Positions 17,317 to 25,500 of a stretch of 64,000 bases of DNA are shown one piece after another (position 1 is the stretch's first letter; every line of letters starts with the position of its first letter). The stretch lies in the IMG/VR virus record IMGVR_UViG_3300032069_000001, positions 1-64,000 of that record; one strand, written 5' to 3'. A model generated the notes under the pieces. That model made no database searches and was not told where the DNA came from. It saw nothing but the letters and a program-made list of their open reading frames with translations. A program made the position numbers and the translations under genes. The stretch is from a virus.

Positions 17317-17345
17317 ATTATAACATAATATCTCCTATTTGTCAA
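17317..17345 (-). promoter_or_regulatory. perfect-consensus sigma70 promoter, leftward
   Basis: On the minus strand TTGACA (17340-17345) is followed by a 17-bp spacer and TATAAT (17317-17322). Start of transcription is expected near 17310. The -35 box overlaps the stop region of the small zinc-ribbon gene at 17335-17562. Both hexamers are exact and the spacing is optimal, which is rarely seen by chance. Confidence 0.85.
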
Positions 17346-17562
17346 GTGTATTCTTAATAATTGCGGTTGAATTCGCACTATTATTAAGAATGACGTGCGA
17401 CGTCAACTGAAAATGAAGTTCTTCTATTTTGTTTTCTGCTTTACAATGTGGACAAACAGCATATACGCCATCTGACTTCGCCAATATAATACGGTTCTTA
17501 ATCGCAATCTCTCCGTTAGAACGCTCTTGAACTATTTTCTGTCCACAGGAACATTGCCTCAT
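17335..17562 (-). CDS. small zinc-ribbon protein
   Basis: 75 codons. Cysteine pairs CSCG (residues 4-7) and CPHC (~37-40) make a compact zinc ribbon, comparable in build to Mu Com-like small regulators, though I would not assign that function. The C-terminal 25 residues contain an inverted-repeat DNA segment (TTCTTAATAAT ... ATTATTAAGAA, ~17350-17391). Its start overlaps the stop of the gene upstream. Confidence 0.55.
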   Translation of the reverse strand: MRQCSCGQKIVQERSNGEIAIKNRIILAKSDGVYAVCPHCKAENKIEELHFQLTSHVILNNSANSTAIIKNTLDK

Positions 17563-17801
17563 TACTTCTTCTCCACCTGTCTATCCGATAGACGAATAAA
17601 ATGGGATAGAGATTTCTTTATTTTCTTAATTTTCCTAATTTTATCCCCCACATTATATTCAACGCCCAATTCATCTTTCATTCCAACCAGGGCACGCCGA
17701 GCTTGGATACGGTCAATTTCGTGTGGTAAATGCTCTATTTGGCGATGAATTGACCTAATATAATGCTTCATTCTGGTATCTCTGGTAGTTGCCTCACCCA
17801 T
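17562..17801 (-). CDS. small basic helical protein, unknown
   Basis: 79 codons from ATG at 17801 with GGAGG upstream (MGEATTRDTRMKHYIRSIHR); a longer in-frame start at 17864 would overlap the HNH gene fully and has no good ribosome site. It is basic and helical (IDRIQARRALVGMKDELG). Near its 3' end lies the GTCTATC-C-GATAGAC palindrome shared with the promoter region at 43.4 kb. Confidence 0.5.
   Translation of the reverse strand: MGEATTRDTRMKHYIRSIHRQIEHLPHEIDRIQARRALVGMKDELGVEYNVGDKIRKIKKIKKSLSHFIRLSDRQVEKK
17579..17593. promoter_or_regulatory. 15-bp palindrome, copy 2 of a possible operator
   Basis: GTCTATC-C-GATAGAC is a perfect 7+7 inverted repeat around one base. The identical 15-mer occurs at 43396-43410, 19-33 bases downstream of a promoter start. 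Here it is inside a coding region, ~235 bp upstream of the promoter at 17317-17345. Two exact copies near strong promoters suggest a binding site for a dimeric regulator. Confidence 0.45.
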
Positions 17802-18489
17802 TTTTCCTCCTTTTCTTGTGTTCAGCGATATGACATTTCTCGCAAAAGGTTTCTCCGTTATCAATATCCCAAAATGGGGAATAAATCATAACGGCATCAT
17901 ATAATTCCAGCAATGGCAAATTCTCTTTAACCTCTAAAAGTAGTTGTGAAAACGTCTTTTTTGAATGATGGGCGTTTAAAATACCGCCTCTTTTACCACA
18001 TTTTCTACAGGTAAAATCATCACGAATAAATACTTGCTGTCGCCATTGCTCATACCTTGAGGAAGCTCTTATGCGTCTTTTTATAGGAGAATTACCATTT
18101 TTATAATAAGGACTGTTTTTACCCATAAACAGCATAACCTTTCCTTTATTCCAGGGTTCCCTTTCTGATGTTTTTTTACCTATTTTTATAAGACTTTCTG
18201 GCTTATGTTTCCTGCCCTCAAAGAGTTTAATGCCTTTCTTTATTAAGCAAGCAGAAGAAGCATTATAACATCTTTTACTGTAATACTTTCCTCTACCATT
18301 CTTAATATCGCAAGGGTGAACATTAAATTCTTTACCACATTTTAAACATTTAACCTTTACTTTTTTGCCTTTATAGTAATTCGGGTGTCCAATTCTTTGT
18401 TTGCTCATAAGCAATTTAGTAGCTTCTGTTTGCTTAAACAGACCCCTTTTCCCTTTACTCCAGGGAATATGTCCTTTTGTAAATTTCAT
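17794..18489 (-). CDS. HNH homing endonuclease with NUMOD3-type repeats
   Basis: 231 codons from ATG at 18489 (MKFTKGHIPWSKGKRG). It has NUMOD3-like motifs (HIPWSKGK at the start; KPESLIKIGKKTSEREPWNKGK near the middle), a zinc-finger-like CLKCGKEF, and a C-terminal HNH: CRKCGKRGGILNAHHSKK, then NGETFCEKCHIAEHK. This architecture is that of free-standing homing endonucleases. It starts 3 bp after the minor head gene stop, so it is inserted between two virion genes without breaking either. A longer upstream frame is only overlap with the head gene. Two HNH genes in one window (see 1-242) point to ongoing homing. Confidence 0.85.
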   Translation of the reverse strand: MKFTKGHIPWSKGKRGLFKQTEATKLLMSKQRIGHPNYYKGKKVKVKCLKCGKEFNVHPCDIKNGRGKYYSKRCYNASSACLIKKGIKLFEGRKHKPESLIKIGKKTSEREPWNKGKVMLFMGKNSPYYKNGNSPIKRRIRASSRYEQWRQQVFIRDDFTCRKCGKRGGILNAHHSKKTFSQLLLEVKENLPLLELYDAVMIYSPFWDIDNGETFCEKCHIAEHKKRRKNG

Positions 18490-18491
18490 TT

Positions 18492-19253
18492 TTACACCTT
18501 TATCCACATACAGCGTTCCCCAGGGTGAAGCGGGAGACAGGGGAACCAATCGGCTCTCTTTCTTCCAAAATTTGACTTCCCTATCCAAACGTGCGTTTTT
18601 TGCATCGGGTCATTAGAAGATACTGGTGGATTATTAGTAAATATAAAGATTTTGCTATCTACAAACCTTCGGCACTCGTCACAAGCCCCAGGTAAAGAAT
18701 ACCCTTTTATTTTATCACCCTCCTGCAAAGTTGATAAAAAGCCCGTAATTGCCATCGTTGCTGTCTCGGTAACGGCAATAAGACGCCAATTCTTCTTTAA
18801 ACCATCAAACTTTTTATAGAGTTCGTGAGAAAGCTGTCTCGGGTGCTTCTTTTCCATATAAGCTCTTATGATTTCCCCTTTTACTTCCTTCCTAACTGTG
18901 TCAGAGATATTTGTTATGTAAATACCTATATTTTGCTCGGCTAACTGAAGAAGTTTCTCTTGGTGCGGTTTCAATGGAATTGCTTGTCTTATATGAAGAA
19001 TTACAGACTGTTGAGGCGTTAATTCATCTTTTCCTATCAGTTGAAAACGAGACCATTTAAGCTCTGGAATTTTTCTTAATTTATCAGGGTCTTCATTAAC
19101 CTTTGAATAAATACCAAGCATAATCCCCAAAAGCATTATTTTACTTACCAAATCAAAGGTTTCCTCTTTTGCTGGTTTAAACACCTCATCAATGGTATCA
19201 TCAATAAACTTCATTTGTTCGCTATTTGCTACGTTTTTCTCGTCATACTTCAT
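18492..19253 (-). CDS. minor head protein, SPP1 gp7 / Mu F-type
   Basis: 253 codons. The C-terminal half matches the phage head morphogenesis family: helix with RLIAVTETATMAITGFL, then GACDECRRFVDSKIF and the closing FPCLPLHPGERCMWIKV, equal to the conserved ...C..C...HP.CRC.W zinc-type end. Such proteins bind the portal and are packaged or needed for DNA exit. The order portal - giant protein - gp7-like is the usual order with an unusual insertion. Start overlaps the upstream stop. Confidence 0.75.
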   Translation of the reverse strand: MKYDEKNVANSEQMKFIDDTIDEVFKPAKEETFDLVSKIMLLGIMLGIYSKVNEDPDKLRKIPELKWSRFQLIGKDELTPQQSVILHIRQAIPLKPHQEKLLQLAEQNIGIYITNISDTVRKEVKGEIIRAYMEKKHPRQLSHELYKKFDGLKKNWRLIAVTETATMAITGFLSTLQEGDKIKGYSLPGACDECRRFVDSKIFIFTNNPPVSSNDPMQKTHVWIGKSNFGRKRADWFPCLPLHPGERCMWIKV

Positions 19254-19552
19254 AATTCGTTATCTCCGTATTTAACATCAGAAACCGTGTATGCCGTTCC
19301 GTGAGAATAAAATTCTGAAATAATATCCAGATATTTGAACGGCTTGTTTTTTGCCTTTTTAAGCTCCTCTTTGCTTTTGCGTCCTTCCAAGACCTCTTTA
19401 TAGAGAAATTGAACCTTTCTCTTTGTCTCATCATCTTTGCCGATAACGACAAACTTCTTGGCTTTGTCGTCCCAGCCAATCCGTCCTATTTTCTTCGGGT
19501 TGTCTTTTATGCTCCAGTTATCCCAAAATTCAATGTAAAATTTTAAATACAT
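19250..19552 (-). CDS. small virion-block protein, unknown
   Basis: 100 codons from ATG at 19552 with GGAG five bases upstream (an in-frame GTG two codons earlier lacks spacing). It contains a beta-like start (YLKFYIEFWDNWSIKDNPKK) and a Lys-rich helix (VLEGRKSKEELKKAKNKPF). Its stop overlaps the minor head gene start, so translation is likely coupled. An overlapping 78-codon frame here is a shadow. Confidence 0.6.
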   Translation of the reverse strand: MYLKFYIEFWDNWSIKDNPKKIGRIGWDDKAKKFVVIGKDDETKRKVQFLYKEVLEGRKSKEELKKAKNKPFKYLDIISEFYSHGTAYTVSDVKYGDNEL

Positions 19553-19561
19553 AAACACTCC

Positions 19562-22500
19562 TTATACCCCCGCCTTTAGGGTTTCTTCCTGTGCTGGACG
19601 GTAAGCCAAACCTCTCCTATCCAGTATGTTTACTATCATCTGCTTTTTAACTCCGTCCACAATTTTTAAATTAAGCATATTTAGAAGGTCTGTAGTCGTA
19701 ATATGCTTGCTCAACTTATCCATTACTTTTTGCTGTTCCGTGAAATCTTTGGCATTACCCCAATCCTTCCTGAATTCCCTTCTTATTGCATCTCCATTAT
19801 CAAGCCTTCTCCAATATCTATTAGCAGGGTCAACATCTTGTTTATGGTAATATTCTTTTAATTCTTTGCCTACATTTCCAGCGTGTAAATTTAGGAAATT
19901 ATCAATTTGATGATTTGTCATAATATCTATCATTCTGGCTCCCTCGTTAATTCTTATATCCCTGTCGCTTACCCTCATAAAGTCATCAAGCTGATGTTGC
20001 TGGAACGGGTTCAAAAACTTTCTATGCTCTTTATCCATCTCGTCAAATTTCAATTTCTTCGCCATCATCATTGCACCTATGGCTCCCTTATGCAGTCCGA
20101 GGTCAAAGAACCTGTTGACCTGGCGATAATCAAGGGCATTAACAAAATCTTCTCTCGCTTTCCATTGTTCGTGAAGTTTAAATTTTGAGTTGACAACTGC
20201 TTCTTTGAATTTGTCAAACTTTTTAGATTGGTTATCATCAAGCAAACGTTTAAGTTTTTCAACCTTCTCATCAAAACCCAGTTTCTTATATCTCGGGTTC
20301 ATCTTTATCTGCTTTGCGTGTATTTCAAGTTGTTTTAAATCAAGGTCTTGTGCTTTAATGTGCATAGGGTCAGAAGGAGTAATTATTTTCATTGCTCCGC
20401 CTTCGCCAGCAAGGTCTTTCATAAACTTCCTTTCTCTCACTCTTTGCTTTTTCTCCCCTTCTTTTTCTATTGCTTTTACTTTTGCCCTCTCCTCATCTTT
20501 ATATTTTTTGTAATACATATTATCTATTTGTTCTATGCGGGTTCCACTCGGTATTTTACCATCATTTAACATTGTGGCTATTCTATTCTCCATCATTTCA
20601 GCCTGCAATGTAAGCATATCCTTGTCGGAGTGCATACCAGAATTCATAATCATATCTTTTACTTTATCAAAATTCTGTGCGAGTTTTTCAAGCCTCTCCA
20701 TATCTTCATTGTCTAATCTATCTAAACTGTGAGAATAAGCGTAGTCTAATGACCTTGTATTCATATAATAGGCTTTAGCTCCAAGCAATCCATTATCTAT
20801 AGCAAAAATATTTCCATTTCGTTTATCCATCATAATATTACCGCCGTGCCTGTCTGCATTACCCAATATGGCGTCTAAAAGAGCGAGATTGTGCATTTGC
20901 TTATTTCTATTGAGTTGACCTTTTTCACCCATTAAACCGCCCATATCATAATCTTGTTTATTTGCTCCCAAATCAAGAAAATGCTGGAGAGAAGCCATAC
21001 CGCCCTCTTTCAATCCTTTGTGTTTGTCTGCCACCTCTTTCGTAACTGGAACAAGTATTGTCGGGGGAACCAAGTCGCTACCAAAAAGCTTTGAAAGTTC
21101 GTATGCAAAAACTTCCCTAAATCCCTGCGTCCCACTCGGTATGTTGTGAAAAATCATTCCCCCTTTGTGACTTTCTCCATCAAGAGGTTTAAGAACACCC
21201 CAACCGTCGCCATCAATCTTTACTTTGGCAACGAGGTTAATGCCCTCTCTCCCGCCTTCATCTTTCATTAAACCAACATATTTATATTTTCCGTCCTTCG
21301 CTGGGCTCATCATCTTTTCAATATCGTTTCTTTTGGTATGATGATGTTCAGGGTCAATATGAACTTCGCCAGGCATTATGGTTCTTGTCGGGTCAAGTTG
21401 CGGAGCCATACCCTTGCCCACTCCAGCAGGTTCAGAAACTTTTCTTTGAGCTTCAGCCATCTTCCCTAATTTTTCCACTAAATTAGTAGCTTCTGGTTTT
21501 TCCTGTTCTTTAGCCTGTCCATATTGGTAATAATCACTTCGCCCAGCTTTCTTTCTTTCGTGTTCTCTCCATTTTTTCCATTTCTCAACGTGGTCTAAAT
21601 CAGCAACACCATTTTTCTCAAACTCTGCCCAGACTTCATCTTTTAGTCTTAATTCAGCCTGATTATGTCCATATACAGGAAGAACATTTTTCATTGCTTC
21701 AAGCCCGCCAGGTGTAGATATTGCGTGTATCATACCATTTGTTTTATCGGCATAAAAATATATATCGCCAAATGGAGTTTTATTGCTTCTTAAGAAAAGA
21801 AGATTTCCAGCTTTTGCTTCTTCATTAAGAGCGTGTATCTCATATTTTTTGACAACATCACTTTCAAGCTTACCAGCTTCTTTGTGCTTTGCCCAAACAT
21901 CATCTTGTAAATGCCTGTGCTCTTTTTCGTGCCCAGCTCCGCCAAATAACGGTTTATGCTTTCCTTCATCGTGCAACGGCTTATCGCTTGTGTAAAGATT
22001 TCCCTGCGGGTCACGATAATAATAAACATAACTGCCAGGTTGTCCTTCTCTGCGAATATATTTATGTCCTGGTCTCATCTGTCCTTTTAACTTTGAAGGT
22101 TGTCTTGTTCCAGGAAGTATGGGTGTTTTCTGGGGAGCAGAACCACCAAGTTTCGGCGTAGGTATTGGTATTTCTCCCGCTTTAATTAAATCTTCAATAA
22201 TGGATTTTGCTAAACCTTTATTTACGTGTTCAACAAATTCCACCAAATTCTTTATTTTGGCTTTCTTTAATGCTACAACGTTATTATAAACAGCATTTAA
22301 CATTGCGTCTGTCTGGTATTCTTTACCAAGCATATTGCCCTTATATTCAACGTGCCCACCACCGCCTTTCTTACCGACCAACTTTATGTCATCAGCTCCA
22401 GCTTCCTCTGCCTGCGTTAAAACCTGATTTATATTTTTTAACACTTCACGTTTGCCGATAGCGTGTTTTAAATCTTCTTCATTCTTAATCTTGCCTTCAA

Positions 22501-25500
22501 AATACTGGTCAGCAAAATTTTTTCTTTGGGCTTTATCATCAACGGCTACTTCCTTCCCTTTTGGTGCTGGTTTCTTGGCTTCCACTTTCTTTATTCCAGC
22601 TTCTTTCATTCCAGGAACTCCACCCTCTTTGATTGCCTGAAATACGTCAGCACCCGCACCCTTAAGACCCTTCATTCCTTTTGGGGCTTCTGGCATTTTT
22701 TCTTCTGCAACTTTTTCTGGTATCTTTTCTTTGGGTGTTTCAACTTTAGCTTCGCCTTCGTGTGCGTGCTCATATAATTCTTTAAGTCCGTATTCAGGCA
22801 GGGCTACTTCACCGTGTCTGTGTATTAAAGCAACCATATTTTCAGGACTGTCTTCCTGTGCAAAAGAATAACCAGCAAATCCTTTATCCTTGTGCACATT
22901 CTTAATCATATCCTCAATATGCCAACCTGCGTGCTCTTTATCAAATCCTCCAGTTCTTAAATGTCCATATGGATTTATTCTTAAACCTTTATAATTTTCA
23001 TAATCATAATAATTTTGGTTCTTTGCGTGCTCATTAAATTCCTTAATAAGTTTCTTGTGTTCTTCGTTCCTCGTATCAAATATATTCTTTGGATTAAGAT
23101 AAACTGCCTGGTCGTGCTTACTAATCTTCTTTGTGGTCAAAAATTCTGTCTTGTTCGTAGGTTCGTGAGCAAACGCCCTGTCCATTCCCCTATTAGTATC
23201 TCTATAGAAAATATTCTTTTCATTCGCCTTTTTAAAGCTCTCATAATCTTTATGCTTCTTTGCTTCCTCCACCAAACTCTTGAATTGTTTTTTGTATCCG
23301 CTTACCCTCTCGTCTCTCCCTTCCTTAAGAGCCTTATCAACTTTTTCCTTACCGTAAATATCATTCATTCTGGCTATCTGGTTTTTCTGTTGTTCTTCGT
23401 CGTAATGATGATGTAAGTCATAAGCCTTGCCTTCAATCCCTCCAATGTGCATCATAGCTTCACCTATTTCAGTTGAACCTATTTTCTTGGCTTTATTCAA
23501 ATCCCTTATCTTTTCGGCAAGTTCCAAAACCCTTTTTACTCTACCTATTTTCTCGGCATTATAAAGTTGTGCTTTTTCTCCATATTTTTCTTCCTCACCA
23601 GGAAGATTAAACATATTTTTATCTAAAGCGGATTTAAGCAAGCCTTTGCCGTCTTCATCAAAATTATCCTCAACCTTTTGCTGAACATCTTTAGCAAGAT
23701 TATAAGCATCTTCCTTTATCCCAAGATGTTTGTGTTTTTCAATCCCGAGTTCTTTTAATCTTTCATATATTTCAAATCCAGGAACATAAGTTTTTCCCTT
23801 GTCTCTTATCAGTTTCTCCACCAGCATTTTGCCTCTAACAGCATCAGCACCCATTCTAATATCTTCGTGCTTCATTCTTTCTATCTGGAAAGCTTCAGCC
23901 AAATGATGGGTTTTTATTATTTTTGATTTATCTTCTCCTGCAATCTTCTCTGCGAATTCTTTAAGGACTTCATCTTTTACCTTTCGCCCTGGGTGAAGTT
24001 CTGCATCATCTATTTTTTTCTTCCAAGCATCGTATAAAGTTTTAGCATCTTCCTCCACCTTCATACCGCCGACTTCAACTGGTTCTTTAACTTCAGCTTT
24101 CTTTTCTATTTGTTTTACGGGTAGGGGTATTTCTTTTACTTTTTTTGCTGGTTTCTTTTCTTCTGCTTTCGGTATTTTAACTTTAGGTTTTTCCGCTGGC
24201 TTCGGAACTTCAACTTTTGGTTCTTCTACTTTTTTCTCTCCAATTATTTCGCCTTCAGGAGTAACCTGAACATTCCCTTTATCATAAACGTAAATCTTGC
24301 CTCCAATCTCCTTAAGGGCTCTTTTCCATACGTCATCTGGTATCCCGTGCGGATTTGCCCCTTCAAGACCTGCCATACGCTTTATTTCGTGTTCGTGCAG
24401 AGGATTATTCTCAAGAACATACTTTGCATAATCAAGTTGTTCCTGCTCGTTCATTCCTTTTTTCTTTTCTTCTGCTTTCGGTTCTTCCTCTTTCGGTGCT
24501 TCAATTTTAGCTTCTTCGGCTGGTGTTCCCGCTCCTGCTTTTGCTTCTGGTGCTTGACCCGCCTGCTCTTTTAATTTTTGCCATAGTTCATAAGCAGTAG
24601 CTTCTTTAAGACCTGCTTTATCAAGTAAAGTTTTTAAACCAATCTTATTCTCTCTGCCAAATTTGTCTATCCACCCTCTCGCTTCTTCTTTTGTATTAAA
24701 ATATTCCCCCATCTTTGGCTTTCCAATATTTATCATATTGTTGCCAATTTTTCTAATTGCAAAACCCTTTTTAGTTCTAACAATATGCCAGCTTTGAGAC
24801 TTAATCATAAAATCAACAAAATCTTTCTGTTCAACAGCGTGTTTTTGAACTTGTTGAGTATATTCCCCAAACTTGTCGGCTGGTTTCTCCTCTGCCTTTG
24901 GCTCCTCTACCTTTGGAGCTTCTCCTGGTTTAGGTTCCTCTGCTTTTGGTTCTTCAGCTTTAGGTTCAGGAACAGGTGCTTTAAGATTTGCCTCGTCCCA
25001 GCCCTCTACCCAAGCTTTCATATTAGCAATATTCACTCCAGGTTCTCCGTGTTCAAGCCTATCCATCAATTCTTTATTTTGTGCTGGAGCTCTTATTTTT
25101 CCATACTTAAATGCTTCCTTACCCATTTCTTTAGCTTCTTTTGGAGTTAATGGTTTAACTACTGGTTTTTCTTCAGCTTTCGGTTCTTCTTTGGGTTCTT
25201 CTTTCGGTTTTTCTTCTGCCTTTGGTTCTTCGGCTTTTGGTTCTTCTTTCAGTTCTTCCTCAACTGGTTTCTTTAATTTTTCTGGCGTATAATAAACATC
25301 AGAAGGCATTTCAACAGTTTCTTCTTTCTTTGGTTCATCTTTTTGAACATCAGACGGAGTTGATGGTTCCTCTCTTTGTATCTGTTGCTCTGATGGTTCA
25401 TCAGCCACTTCAACAGGGCTCTCTGGCGGTTTCTCTGCCATCAATTCATTAAGCCTTTTGCCTTCTTCAATTATCTGTTTATGTTGAATATGAGCTTCGT

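Noticed and set aside
24873-25292. Plus-strand frame with GSSAFGSSALG repeats
   Set aside because: Complement of the KAEEPK linkers of the giant protein.
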